A stretch of 64,000 nt of DNA, taken from Candidatus Latescibacterota bacterium (GTDB lineage Bacteria; Latescibacterota; UBA2968; GCA-2709665). Every line of letters begins with the position of its first letter. The first letter of the stretch is position 1. Under the pieces are notes generated by a model, which saw nothing but the letters and a program-made list of their open reading frames with translations, searched no databases and was not told the origin of the DNA. Made by a program: the position numbers and the translations under genes. Positions 19,026 to 27,713 of this stretch are shown one piece after another. The stretch covers positions 1-64,000 of the forward strand of contig JAGWBX010000002.1 of the NCBI GenBank assembly GCA_021295655.1, given 5' to 3'.

Positions 19026-20126
19026 TCACCGTGCCAGCCAGGCGCTGAAGCGCTCGTTCATCTCATCCAGATGATCGCTCCACCACTCCCAGTTGCTGTG
19101 CAGGGCGCGCTTTGCATTCTGCGGGCTGGTGGGCATGTGCGGCGCCATATCCACGCCCTTCTCGGCGTGCGTCGATATCAGGGCCATTGCCGAGCGGCGA
19201 GTCGGGCTGTATGAGATGTACCGGCCCACGCCGGCGATGGCCTGCGCACTCGTGGCGAATTTGACAAACTTCCTCGCCGATTCGAGGTTGGGCGTGCCCG
19301 CGACAATACCCAGCCCGCCTGTATCCAGGACCTGGCCGTCCCACACCACCACGAAGGGCTGGTCTTCCAGCACCTGCGCGTTGAAGATGCGCCCGTTGTA
19401 GGCCGTGCTCATCGTCACCTCCCCGTCGGCCAGCATCTGCGGCGGCTGCGCCCCGGCCTCCCACCACACGATATGTTCCTTGATCGTGTCCAGCATTCGG
19501 AAGGCGCGATCCACGCCGGCCGGCGTATCGAGTGCGGCGTACACCGAATCGACCGGTACGCCGTCGGCCATCAGCGCGAATTCCAGGTTCACCAGGGGCG
19601 ACCGCCGCATACCGCGACGACCGGGAAATCTCTCCAGATCGAAGAAGTCAGCGATCGTAGATGGTTTCTCGCCCTTGATATGTTCCTTGTTATACGCGTA
19701 AACGGTGGAATAAAAGATCGTGGCTGGTCCGCATTCGGTCAGCGTGCCGGGGACAAAGTCCTGCGCCGCGGGCGTGCCATTGGCCCCCGCCGGGAGCGAG
19801 TCGACCGAAATTGGCTCAAGCAGGCCCTCGTCGCAGCCGCGTACCAGGTCCGGGATTTCCAGGTCCACGACGTCCCAGTAGACGTTGCCCACGTCCACCT
19901 GCGCGCGAATCTGCGCCAGGCCGCCGTTGTAGTCTTCGAGGTTAATCTTGATCCCGGTTTTGGCAGTGAACGCCTCGTGGTAGCCCTTGACGCACGCGCG
20001 CGCATACGAGCCGCCCCACGACACCACCGTCAACGGCCGGTCGCCCGCGACGGCGGCAACCGCTGTCAGCATCGACAATCCCATCAACGACGTGATACCC
20101 ACGATCTTCCTCCAAACGTCCTTCAT
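19026..20126 (-). CDS. Polyamine-type ABC transporter substrate-binding protein (PotD-like)
   Basis: A 366-residue exported binding protein. The signal peptide covers about residues 1-27; the mature part opens with LTVVSWGGSYARA, the family signature of spermidine/putrescine (PotD/PotF) and related binding proteins. ATG 20126 overlaps the end of the ATPase gene by four bases and has GGAGGAAACA upstream; the longer open frame to 20411 is not coding. It is the last gene of a four-gene importer. PotD-like proteins also bind other amines, opines or metals with carriers, so the ligand is open. Confidence 0.9.
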   Translation of the reverse strand: MKDVWRKIVGITSLMGLSMLTAVAAVAGDRPLTVVSWGGSYARACVKGYHEAFTAKTGIKINLEDYNGGLAQIRAQVDVGNVYWDVVDLEIPDLVRGCDEGLLEPISVDSLPAGANGTPAAQDFVPGTLTECGPATIFYSTVYAYNKEHIKGEKPSTIADFFDLERFPGRRGMRRSPLVNLEFALMADGVPVDSVYAALDTPAGVDRAFRMLDTIKEHIVWWEAGAQPPQMLADGEVTMSTAYNGRIFNAQVLEDQPFVVVWDGQVLDTGGLGIVAGTPNLESARKFVKFATSAQAIAGVGRYISYSPTRRSAMALISTHAEKGVDMAPHMPTSPQNAKRALHSNWEWWSDHLDEMNERFSAWLAR

Positions 20127-21232
20127 GTTGTTTCCTCCTCGGTATCCGGGTCCAATACCCGGCAGTCCGTGGGCGTCCAACCGATCCGGACCTCGTCTCC
20201 CACCAGCATGGCGCCGTGCCCCACGATGTTGGGTATCTTCGCGATGAAGTCCGAACGGCCGCAGACGCTCACGCGAACCCGCAGATGGTCGCCCAGAAAG
20301 GTAATGTCCTCGATTCTTGCGTCGAGTTCGTTCGTGTACAGGCCGGAATCGGGCGAGATGGCAACCCGCTCGGGACGAATCGAAAGCGTGGTGGCATCGC
20401 CAGGGCCGCACGGAGCGACGCGAAGGGCGCAGATGGTCTGACCGCCCGTCTCGACTTCGCAGATGTCCCCGTCAACGCGCCTCACCCGGCCGTGGAGACG
20501 GTTGTTCTCCCCGATAAAGCGGGCGACAAACGAGCGTTCCGGCTCTTCATAGAGGACCTCAGGTTCGGCGACCTGCTGGACGTCGCCTCCCCGAAGCACG
20601 GCGATCCTGTCCGACATGACCATGGCCTCCTCCTGGTCGTGAGTCACGTACACCACGGTAACACCCAGGCTCTTGTGGATACGCCTGATTTCGTACTGCA
20701 TCTCCTCACGCAGGCGCCTGTCAAGCGCGCCCAGCGGCTCGTCCATCAGCACCAGGTCGGGCTCGAAGACCAACGCCCGCGCGATTGCGACCCGCTGCTG
20801 CTGGCCCCCGGAAAGCTGGGAAGGCTTCCTGTCTTCAAGGCCGTCGAGACGGACCAGTTCAAGGGCCCGCGACACGCGTTCACGGCATTGCACCCCGTCC
20901 AGCCCGCGCACCTCCAGCGGAAAGGCGAGGTTGCCGCCAACCGTCATATGGGGAAAAAGCGCGTAATTCTGAAAGACCATGCCGATCCCGCGTTTGCGCG
21001 GGGCCGACTCGTGTACGGAACGCCCGTGGATTCGAATGGCGCCCGACGATGGCGTTTCAAACCCCGCAAGCATCATGAGACACGTGGTCTTTCCCGATCC
21101 GGAGGGCCCGAGCATCGTGAGGAATTCGCCTTTCCGGACGCTGAGATCGAGGTTGTCGACAACAAGGGTACGGCCGTCAAAGCTCTTGCTGACGCCCTCG
21201 AACTCGACGTGCGCTGACTCGTTTCCATGCAT
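20123..21232 (-). CDS. Polyamine-type ABC transporter ATPase (PotA-like)
   Basis: A 369-residue importer ATPase: Walker [10 protein letters not shown], signature [15 protein letters not shown], Walker [13 protein letters not shown] and switch VTHDQEEAM are all intact. The C-terminal TOBE domain follows from about residue 290. ATG 21232 fits the family N-terminus ([11 protein letters not shown]); upstream frame to 21385 has no family similarity. It is coupled to the binding-protein gene by an ATGA overlap and lies 88 bases after the second permease gene. Confidence 0.93.
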   Translation of the reverse strand: MHGNESAHVEFEGVSKSFDGRTLVVDNLDLSVRKGEFLTMLGPSGSGKTTCLMMLAGFETPSSGAIRIHGRSVHESAPRKRGIGMVFQNYALFPHMTVGGNLAFPLEVRGLDGVQCRERVSRALELVRLDGLEDRKPSQLSGGQQQRVAIARALVFEPDLVLMDEPLGALDRRLREEMQYEIRRIHKSLGVTVVYVTHDQEEAMVMSDRIAVLRGGDVQQVAEPEVLYEEPERSFVARFIGENNRLHGRVRRVDGDICEVETGGQTICALRVAPCGPGDATTLSIRPERVAISPDSGLYTNELDARIEDITFLGDHLRVRVSVCGRSDFIAKIPNIVGHGAMLVGDEVRIGWTPTDCRVLDPDTEEETT

Positions 21233-21320
21233 TGCGGGGCCTCTGGATCCCTTTGCTGGTTGACAAGTGTATTGTTGACGCAGATGCACCGGTATGCGAG
21301 AGCCTGCACGTCCCGGCGGC

Positions 21321-22145
21321 TTATCTCGCGGTGGAACGCCTTCGCATCCACTCGACCGTGAAGAGCAGCAGCACGGCGAAGACAATCAGAAACGTCGCCA
21401 CGGCGAGGATGGTCGGGCTGATCTGCTCCCGGATGCCGGCCCACATCTGGCGCGGAATCGTGCGCTGTTCGATTGCGGCCATGAACAGCACGACGACCAC
21501 TTCATCAAAAGACGTGGCGATGGCGAAAAGCGCCCCCGAGATCACGCCGGGCGCGATCAGCGGCAGTTGAACTCGGCGAAACGTACGCACAGGCCCCGCG
21601 CCGAGACTTGCCGCCGCGCGCGTGAGGTTGGTGTCGAAAGCAGACATCGTGGCGGTTACCGTGATCACGACAAACGGGGTTCCCAACGCGGCGTGGGCCA
21701 GAATCAGGCCCAGGTGCGTCTGCGCCAGTCCCAGGTTCGAGTAGAAGAAGAACATGCCCGCCGCCGCGATAATCACCGGAGTCACCATGGGAGAAATGAG
21801 CAATCCCATCGCGATGCGCCGGCCGGGCATGGCCGGGCTGGAAAGCCCCATCGCGGCGAGTGTTCCAAAGCCGGTCGCCAGAACCGTGGAGGCGACTCCT
21901 ATGATCAGGCTGTTGGCGAGCGCGCGCGACCATACCTCGTTTTCGATAATCTGCCGGTACCAGCGCAATGACCAGGCGTCGGCATCCAGCCTCAGCATAC
22001 CCTCGGTAAAGGTGAAATAGGGCTCCGCGTTGAAGCTCAGGGGTACGATTACCAGGATGGGCGCAACCAGAAACAGGAACACCAGGACACAGAAGCCAAC
22101 GTAAAGAAAACGGCCCACGCGTTCCGGCGTTTCGGGATTCGCCAT
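21321..22145 (-). CDS. Polyamine-type ABC permease (PotC-like)
   Basis: A 274-residue inner-membrane permease with six helices. It opens with a cytoplasmic tail, then the FCVLVFLFLVAPILVIVPLSF helix. The EAA loop that docks the ATPase is seen as LTRAAASLGAGPVRTFRRVQLPLI. It starts one base after the stop of the partner permease gene (TGAGATG), so the two are coupled. Together they form the channel of the importer. Confidence 0.92.
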   Translation of the reverse strand: MANPETPERVGRFLYVGFCVLVFLFLVAPILVIVPLSFNAEPYFTFTEGMLRLDADAWSLRWYRQIIENEVWSRALANSLIIGVASTVLATGFGTLAAMGLSSPAMPGRRIAMGLLISPMVTPVIIAAAGMFFFYSNLGLAQTHLGLILAHAALGTPFVVITVTATMSAFDTNLTRAAASLGAGPVRTFRRVQLPLIAPGVISGALFAIATSFDEVVVVLFMAAIEQRTIPRQMWAGIREQISPTILAVATFLIVFAVLLLFTVEWMRRRSTAR

Positions 22146-22146
22146 C

Positions 22147-23361
22147 TCAGCCCAACCTCATCCGTTCAATTCCCACCAGGCGGTCGTAGAGCAGATACAG
22201 TACGCCCACGCAGGCCAGGAGGATGCCGCCCAGCGCAGCGGCAAGACCCCAGTTGAGCGAGGTCTGCATATGGAAGGCGATCAGGTTCGATATGAGTTGC
22301 CCGCTGCTTCCGCCCACCAGCGCGGGGGTGATATAGTAACCGATGGCGAGAATGAACACCAGGAGCGATCCCGCGCTCACGCCTGGCAGGGTCTGCGGCC
22401 AGTAAACGCGCCAGAAAGCCTGGAAGGAACTTGCGCCAAGGGAGGCCGCGGCGCTCATCTGAATGGGCGGGATGGCACGCATGATGGAGTAGAGCGGGAG
22501 AATCATGAACGGAAGCAGCACGTGCGTCATCGCCACCAGAGTCCCGGTCATGTTGTAAATCATGGCCAGTCGGCCGTCGTCGCCAATCATGCCCAAAGCC
22601 ACGAGCAGGTCGTTCAGAACGCCCTGGGTCTGCAGCAGCACGATCCAGGACGTGGTTCGCACAAGCAGCGACGTCCAGAATGGGACCAGTACAAGAATCA
22701 GCAGCAGATTGCCGACACGCGGTGGCGCGTGCGCGATCAGGTGAGCGATCGGGTAGCCGAGCAACAGACAGAGCCCTGTGATGGTCAGGCTCACCCAGAG
22801 GGTCCGCCACAGCAACGGGAGGTAAATGCGGCGCTGTTCGGGCTGGCGGGCGACGGCGCCGTCTCCACGCCTCTGCAGATCCAGGGCATTGAGATAGTGC
22901 CGCAACGTATACCGCTCTCCGGCGCTACGGATCGCGTGCCAGGTCCGGGCATCGCCCCAGTCGGAGTCGATACCGACCATAACGTCCCGCCACGGTCCAC
23001 TGTCCACGCGCCTGAGCCGCCGCGCGCTCTTCGTCAACACGCTTCGCAGCCCACCCCGTACCCGGTTGACGCGACTGGCGATCTGACCGAGGGTCCGATC
23101 TTCGCGTGCCTTCACGAGTTCACGCGCGGCAGATGCGTAGACAGCCTCCGTTGGTGCGCCCTTGCCGTCCCAGTCGCGCAGCAGGGCGAGCGTACGGGGC
23201 ATCGCATTGGCAACCACGGGGTCGTACACGCTTCGCACCAGCATCGTCGCAAGCGGGGCCAGGAAGGTGAAGCCGACAAAGGCCATCAGCGGCAGCACCA
23301 GCCCCGCCGCGCGCAGCCTGGGGCGGAGATTCGGATTTTTGATTATCCGGTTCGATTCCAT
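22147..23361 (-). CDS. Polyamine-type ABC permease (PotB-like) with long periplasmic loop
   Basis: About 404 residues from ATG 23361, considerably longer than PotB (about 275-320). Helix 1 (AAGLVLPLMAFVGFTFLAPL) is followed by an insert of about 150 hydrophilic residues before helix 2 (LWVSLTITGLCLLLGYPIAH). The EAA loop reads MSAAASLGASSFQAFWRVYWP. Similar inserts occur in opine- and polyamine-type permeases of some alphaproteobacteria. TTG 23382 is an alternative start. First gene of the importer operon. Confidence 0.9.
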   Translation of the reverse strand: MESNRIIKNPNLRPRLRAAGLVLPLMAFVGFTFLAPLATMLVRSVYDPVVANAMPRTLALLRDWDGKGAPTEAVYASAARELVKAREDRTLGQIASRVNRVRGGLRSVLTKSARRLRRVDSGPWRDVMVGIDSDWGDARTWHAIRSAGERYTLRHYLNALDLQRRGDGAVARQPEQRRIYLPLLWRTLWVSLTITGLCLLLGYPIAHLIAHAPPRVGNLLLILVLVPFWTSLLVRTTSWIVLLQTQGVLNDLLVALGMIGDDGRLAMIYNMTGTLVAMTHVLLPFMILPLYSIMRAIPPIQMSAAASLGASSFQAFWRVYWPQTLPGVSAGSLLVFILAIGYYITPALVGGSSGQLISNLIAFHMQTSLNWGLAAALGGILLACVGVLYLLYDRLVGIERMRLG

Positions 23362-23471
23362 ACAGAAGATGCTAATTCCCAACTGCTAACGCACGATCCA
23401 ACACTTAGGGATACTTCCGTTCGAATCTGTCGCTGTCCGAAACGAAGGCCGCCACTGACAACGTTACGCCG

Positions 23472-24059
23472 TTAAGCTTCGAAGGTGGGGCAGTCCACAA
23501 GCGTGGGCGCGCAGCCCTCGGGAACCGGGACCTGAAACGCATTGAGCGTCTGTGCCACCAGACTGTAATAGCCGGCAATGCCCGTCAGCTCCACAACGCC
23601 TTTCTTTCCCACGGCTTTCTGAGCCGCATTGAATACGCCGTCCGGAACAAACCGATTGTTGAGCAATTCGCTGACGTAGTCGAAAACGGCGCGTTCGTCG
23701 TCGCGGCCAAAGTTGGGATCCCGTCCTTGACGGACCGCGTCTATGACTCCCTCGCTCAATCCGCTTTCCACGGCGAAGGGTTCGTGCAGGGACCACTCCA
23801 CCTGACAGTCCCAGAATCGCGCCGTTACGAGGATGGCCAATTCGCTCAGTCTCGGCTCCAGACTGGTGCGGTACCGGACGAACTCGCCCAGAAGCTGCGC
23901 GCAGTCGGCCAACACGGGGCTGTGCAGCCAGATCCCGAACGGCCCGGCGATGCTTCCCCTGGATTTGAGGATGGCGTCGTATATCCGAGCCTGCTCCTCG
24001 TTCAGCTCCGTGCGTTCCAACTGGCTGGGTCTGGTCATGCGTCGCGATTCCGTAGACAT
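23472..24059 (-). CDS. Carboxymuconolactone decarboxylase/AhpD-like protein
   Basis: A 195-residue helical protein of the CMD/AhpD-like superfamily. The core motif lies in LSELAILVTARFWDCQVEWSLHE: a Cys and a His seven residues later, without the second Cys of the CxxC found in AhpD. It therefore resembles CMD-type rather than peroxidase-partner members. A second part, DERAVFDYVSELL, matches the family C-terminal helices. It is separated from the transporter operon by about 90 bases. Substrate unknown. Confidence 0.8.
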   Translation of the reverse strand: MSTESRRMTRPSQLERTELNEEQARIYDAILKSRGSIAGPFGIWLHSPVLADCAQLLGEFVRYRTSLEPRLSELAILVTARFWDCQVEWSLHEPFAVESGLSEGVIDAVRQGRDPNFGRDDERAVFDYVSELLNNRFVPDGVFNAAQKAVGKKGVVELTGIAGYYSLVAQTLNAFQVPVPEGCAPTLVDCPTFEA

Positions 24060-24121
24060 TGAAAAGGCGAAAGAAGTCGTGAGTCAGATCAATCCGGATT
24101 CCATTTTGGGACGCATGGGGT

Positions 24122-24445
24122 CTAACCGTCTACTGCCGAGTCCGTATGCAGAATCCGTTTTTCCTGAGGCTCTTCCTCCGGATTCATCCATGCGGGAAGA
24201 GGAGTGCCTGTCGCCTTCGCATACAGGGTCTCCGGTGCGATGTCGATTTCGTCGCCCCATGTCAGAACCCCGAGCTCCTTGTTAATTTTGAAGTTACGGA
24301 AGAACTCAAGATCCCGGAATCGCTCGAATACACCTCCACTTTCCAAGTATTTAGAGAAGTCGACGATGCCTCGCAGCCCGTCATCGAACTCCAGTTCTAT
24401 CCGGTAATCACCCTGGTAGGTAGCCGAAACCACGTCGTGCAGCAT
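24122..24445 (-). CDS. DUF2442 family protein
   Basis: A 107-residue protein. It begins with the LHDVVSATYQGDYRIELEFDDG motif and carries GIVDFSKYLESGGVFERFRD and LTWGDEIDIAPETLY, which define DUF2442. It lies 13 bases after a DUF4160 gene; such pairs are widespread next to mobile or defence regions and are suspected toxin-antitoxin modules, with no proven biochemistry that I can name. The last 15 residues extend beyond the usual family end. Confidence 0.85.
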   Translation of the reverse strand: MLHDVVSATYQGDYRIELEFDDGLRGIVDFSKYLESGGVFERFRDLEFFRNFKINKELGVLTWGDEIDIAPETLYAKATGTPLPAWMNPEEEPQEKRILHTDSAVDG

Positions 24446-24458
24446 ACGGCGCTCCTTT

Positions 24459-24719
24459 CTACAGCAGCGGTTGTATCCTCTGCGGAGGTCGATCGTTGCG
24501 TATGGCTTCCCAGTTGTTCATCAATTCCGGCTGATGTTGAGACGCCCACTCAACGACCAATCCAAGTACCCGGGGAGGTAGTTTTCCGTCCAAAACCCGC
24601 AGCGTTGGGATCTCAATGGCCGCCCGGCTTCCCCCGTAACGCGCATGGAAATGCGGTGGATTGTGATCATCGTAATACATCGAGATGATGATGCCGTAGA
24701 AACGTGAAATCTCAGGCAT
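24459..24719 (-). CDS. DUF4160 family protein
   Basis: An 86-residue protein with the exact DUF4160 core: MPEISRFYGIIISMYYDDHN, then PPHFHARYGG and the A.I.I..L.VLDGKLP segment. The closing WASQHQPELMNNWE helix is also typical. It is the upstream member of a DUF4160-DUF2442 pair. A toxin or DNA-linked role is only inferred from such pairing in other genomes. Confidence 0.87.
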   Translation of the reverse strand: MPEISRFYGIIISMYYDDHNPPHFHARYGGSRAAIEIPTLRVLDGKLPPRVLGLVVEWASQHQPELMNNWEAIRNDRPPQRIQPLL

Positions 24720-24801
24720 CTCAATTCCTACTTGCCATCAGTATGGTCTCAATTCATCCACTGGTCAGGACCTCATCGCGGCGTTCTGGCGAAATCATAC
24801 C

Positions 24802-25026
24802 TCAATGGCCGAGCAATTCGATGGACGACGTTGTCGGCGGCAGAGGCTTCCCGTCCTTCTGGCATATTGCGATCGCCTCCTCAACAATCTGGCAAAGATG
24901 ATCAAAAACGGCCCTTTCGTCTTCTCCGTGGCAACCACCGTAAATCAGTCCGGGCGCGCTGCCAACATAGCAATGATCCTCTTCCGACCATTCGACAATC
25001 TTTGCGTACCTCGCGCTGTCTTTCAC
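24802..25026 (-). CDS. HicB-like antitoxin-fold protein, short
   Basis: A 74-residue protein with the HicB partial RNase-H-like pattern: YAKIVEWSEEDHCYVGSAPGL, GGCHGEDERAVFDHLCQIVEEAI and GKPLPP. Full-length relatives continue with a ribbon-helix-helix DNA-binding domain; this one stops right after the first domain. No HicA toxin (about 60-residue dsRNA-binding-like protein) is visible next to it, so it is probably an orphan or trimmed antitoxin. Confidence 0.75.
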   Translation of the reverse strand: MKDSARYAKIVEWSEEDHCYVGSAPGLIYGGCHGEDERAVFDHLCQIVEEAIAICQKDGKPLPPTTSSIELLGH

Positions 25027-25066
25027 TTGGATTTAATGGCCTTTGAAATCAATAGACTGTCTGAAC

Positions 25067-25282
25067 CTATGGTGTTACTTCGAGGTAGACCGACTCCGCG
25101 GCTGGTCTTGGAATCGGATAACGCTCCTGTTTCAATCCATCGAGGTGAAACTCAATTGCCTCCTTCATGTTCGCTTCCAATTCCTGCCGCGTGGCGCCGG
25201 TGGATACACATCCGGGAAGGTCCGGAGAATACGCCGAAAACCCGTTTTCCGTCACTTCGATGACGATTAAGTATCGGTTCAT
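25067..25282 (-). CDS. HicB-family protein
   Basis: A 71-residue protein starting MNRYLIVIEVTENG, then FSAYSPDLPGCVSTGATRQELEANMKEAI and FHLDGL: the classical single-domain HicB antitoxin. The reading frame is open to 25303, where a start codon would overlap the stop of the decayed nuclease frame; ATG 25282 matches the family start. No hicA was found on either side. It may act alone or have lost its toxin. Confidence 0.8.
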   Translation of the reverse strand: MNRYLIVIEVTENGFSAYSPDLPGCVSTGATRQELEANMKEAIEFHLDGLKQERYPIPRPAAESVYLEVTP

Positions 25283-25299
25283 AGCGACTTTGTCGCCCA

Positions 25300-25872
25300 T
25301 CATACTGCGCCAGCCTCTTCGATCTCTCGAATTACATCACAAAGCTCTCTTGATAATTCTTGCCTGTGTATTGTTCGTGCAATACTTGCCGCACTAAACG
25401 ACACTCCGTACTTCGTCTGTGCCCAAGTTGACAAACGTGAAAATAGCTCCTTGCCTGGCGCAAAATCAACCACGCCTACTCCATCGATCCGCTTGCGTTC
25501 GATCAATTCTCGGGCTTTCTCATTTGACCGGCTCAGACCGCCACTCCTGTCATCCGTAAAAAAACTCCTGAGAATAGCCATCTGTAATCTTGTTCGTGAG
25601 CGCAGCCGCCTTTACTTCCAGTTGACTCTCCACCATTTGGGACGTCGGTGGACTTGTTCCTTTCTGGACGGAGTATGTAATGTGCCCGGCAATTGCTTCG
25701 GATACAAGAAGATGATTTTCAATATCCTTGTGTGAAAATCAGAGTCAAGAACGCACATGACCCGTACCGCCTCATTTGCTGCGTTCTTCAGCAACATCTG
25801 CGAGCCGACGGCCCAACTCCATGCTCCCCATCCGGGTATTTTCGTGTTTGGTAGAGTACACTTATTATTCTG
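25300..25872 (-). pseudogene. OLD-family (TOPRIM) nuclease remnant
   Basis: Three frame pieces read in order like the C-terminal part of OLD-family nucleases. Piece 1 (about 25872-25730) has KIPGWGAWSWAVGS and the metal-binding TOPRIM strand VMCVLDSDFHT. Piece 2 (about 25739-25569) has FSHKDIENHLLVSEAIAGHI. Piece 3 (about 25566-25300) has GKELFSRLSTWAQTKYGVS and the IARTIHRQELSRE end. Pieces 1 and 2 are joined out of frame with around 20 codons missing. Pieces 2 and 3 are separated by an extra T in a run of seven T at about 25557-25563. The N-terminal ABC ATPase half is absent. Clearly non-functional. Confidence 0.65.
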
Positions 25873-26077
25873 GGACTTTCAATTCCGGCAACCCGTTTAC
25901 AATCTCCACGGTCTCCAAACTCACCGTTATTACTTTTCCTATAAGACGGACGATATATTGCTCGTCGTCGGCGCGATTTGGATCACTTTCGATACCGCTG
26001 CGTTTGTCGGTTTTTACGCGATACTGATCTATCACCCATTCCAAGTCGAATGTCGAACCTGTTTTTGACGGAAGCAA
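25865..26077 (-). CDS. Small hypothetical protein
   Basis: An open frame of 70 codons, protein-like in composition (TFDLEWVIDQYRVKTDK and KVITVSLETVEIVNGLPEL), ending just before the nuclease remnant. I do not recognise a family. It lies in the same AT-richer, decayed stretch and may itself be a fragment. Confidence 0.35.
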   Translation of the reverse strand: MLPSKTGSTFDLEWVIDQYRVKTDKRSGIESDPNRADDEQYIVRLIGKVITVSLETVEIVNGLPELKVPE

Positions 26078-26135
26078 TCAGCACCTGCGATGGTTCGCAA
26101 AATAGTAGGTCGCCGCTGAAAAATTCATCCAATTC

Positions 26136-26366
26136 CTATACATCCATCAGTTCCGGGACGTTTTCATCTTCATACTTCTCGATCAGTACGCCGATGACCT
26201 CCATCAGCGAGACGAGGGGATGATTATCTTCTTCGCCTACCACGTCAATCAGATCGTCCAGAACGGTCACAAGCCGTTGATACTCGCTCTCCGCGTGAGG
26301 AACGAACACGATAGATGTCAGCTTCGGCCAGACATTCTGTGCCACCTGGAACTCTGCTGACATCAT
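26136..26366 (-). CDS. Short HigA-type antitoxin N-domain protein
   Basis: From ATG 26366 (or 26363) the product is about 76 residues, with SIVFVPHAESEYQRLVTVLDDL and HPLVSLMEVIGVLIEKYED. This matches the helical N-terminal part of HigA-type antitoxins, which usually continue into a helix-turn-helix domain. Here the frame stops at ENVPELMDV with no such domain following in any frame. It may be a stand-alone short form or a truncated antitoxin; no HigB toxin is next to it. Confidence 0.6.
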   Translation of the reverse strand: MMSAEFQVAQNVWPKLTSIVFVPHAESEYQRLVTVLDDLIDVVGEEDNHPLVSLMEVIGVLIEKYEDENVPELMDV

Positions 26367-26435
26367 ATTCGACGGGGCACCTTTTATTGTTGGCATTACG
26401 CTGTTGTGTAGGACCTTCCGGCTAAGTCCCCCCAC

Positions 26436-26622
26436 CGCATCAGCCGTCGCCGGCCCTTCGACAAGCTCAGGGGACGGACTCGGCTTCTGCGACTCCCCCT
26501 CAAGGGGGGAGTGATTGGACCGTCAAACGGGCTCGCCCGTTCACTTCCACCCATTTGGATGCGGCTGAGCAGAGCAACGGGAGGTCCGTTTCTGGATTAC
26601 AGCCGCCTCAAGCTTGCTTTCC
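26436..26622. other. Non-coding gap with hairpin
   Basis: No gene. Contains ACTCCCCC (26492-26499) and GGGGGAGT (26505-26512), a perfect 8-bp stem with a five-base loop. It lies between minus-strand genes, after the stop of the enolase-superfamily gene at 26623, so it may act as a terminator although no T-run follows. Also contains the CCCTTCGACAAGCTCAGG sequence that is dispersed in many GC-rich genomes. Confidence 0.5.
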
Positions 26623-27696
26623 TCACGCCCGATGCGCCGCGATGAAGTCTTCATTGAGCGTCAGGCCGAGGCCGGGCTCTTCGCTCATATGGATCTCGCC
26701 GTCGACGATCCGGAACGGGGGATCATAGAGTTGCGACCAGATTTGATACGGCTCGGTGTGCGGGCAGGCGGAAACCATCAGCCCGTTGGGCACGGCGGCG
26801 ATCAGGTGGCAGTTGATTTCCGGAAACGAGGCACCGTGAGGCGCCACGTAGACGTGGTGCGCTTCGGCCAGCGCCGCCATCCGCATGAGTCCCGTAAACC
26901 CGCCTCCGCCGATGATATCCGACTGAACGACCTGCAGGCCGCCGTCAACGATCAGATGTCGGATGCCGTACAGCGTGCCTTCACCCTCTCCGCCGGCGAC
27001 CAGCGCGCTCGTCGCCTCGCGAACCATCCGCATGTGCGCCGCTTCGTCGTCGCCCCGCACGGGCTCCTCGATCCAATACAGGTTGTACGGCTCGAACCGC
27101 CGGGACATTTCCGCGGCCGTTTTCCCTTCCCACATCCTGTGGATGTCGATCATCAGCCTCGGTCCGTCGCCCAGTGCCTCGCGAGACAGCCGGACCTTAT
27201 CGAACGCAAGTTCGCGATCGTCATCCGACAGATGGAACTTCACGGCCTTGAACCCGAGATCCGCATGCTTTCTGACCAGGGCGGCAACCTCTTCCGCATT
27301 CTGGTGCTCGTAGCCGATCCCGTCCGCGTACGCGGTCACCCGGTCCCGATATCCGCCCAGCAGCCGCCACACCGGCTCACCGCAGGCCCTTCCGTACAGG
27401 TCCCAGATCGCCACGTCCAGAGCGCCGATCGTGCCCATCGCGGTCCGGCCCGGACCCCGAAAGCGCCACGCGCGATCGTACATCCGCTGCCAGAGCAAGG
27501 CTGGCCGGCGCGGGTCTTCGCCCACGAGCATCGGCGCGAATTCCCGTTCGATCAGCTCTGCGTTTCCGCCCCTTCCAATGCCCACCAACCCGTTATCCGC
27601 CCGGACAAGATGAACGGGCCAGGTCCGCTCGACGCCCCGATCGGACGGCCCCCAGAAACAGGACAGCGAAATGGTCTCAATGGATTCAATATGCAT
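26623..27696 (-). CDS. Enolase-superfamily dehydratase (mandelate racemase type)
   Basis: A 357-residue member of the mandelate racemase subgroup. Metal ligands are Asp184 (LMIDIH), Glu210 (YWIEEP) and Glu237 or Glu239 (GGEGEG). The acid-base residues are the Lys153-x-His155 motif and the Asp260/His287 dyad (VQSD, APHG). A KxH motif with a His-Asp dyad is found in acid-sugar dehydratases rather than muconate enzymes, so it probably dehydrates an aldonate or uronate. GGAG precedes the ATG. It follows the RsbW-like gene by 17 bases. Substrate unknown. Confidence 0.85.
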   Translation of the reverse strand: MHIESIETISLSCFWGPSDRGVERTWPVHLVRADNGLVGIGRGGNAELIEREFAPMLVGEDPRRPALLWQRMYDRAWRFRGPGRTAMGTIGALDVAIWDLYGRACGEPVWRLLGGYRDRVTAYADGIGYEHQNAEEVAALVRKHADLGFKAVKFHLSDDDRELAFDKVRLSREALGDGPRLMIDIHRMWEGKTAAEMSRRFEPYNLYWIEEPVRGDDEAAHMRMVREATSALVAGGEGEGTLYGIRHLIVDGGLQVVQSDIIGGGGFTGLMRMAALAEAHHVYVAPHGASFPEINCHLIAAVPNGLMVSACPHTEPYQIWSQLYDPPFRIVDGEIHMSEEPGLGLTLNEDFIAAHRA

Positions 27697-27713
27697 GACG
27701 CCGGCTCCATTTT

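Noticed and set aside
26461-26520. Rho-independent terminator
   Set aside because: The stem is perfect but no U-run follows in either direction, so it was kept only as a hairpin within a gap.
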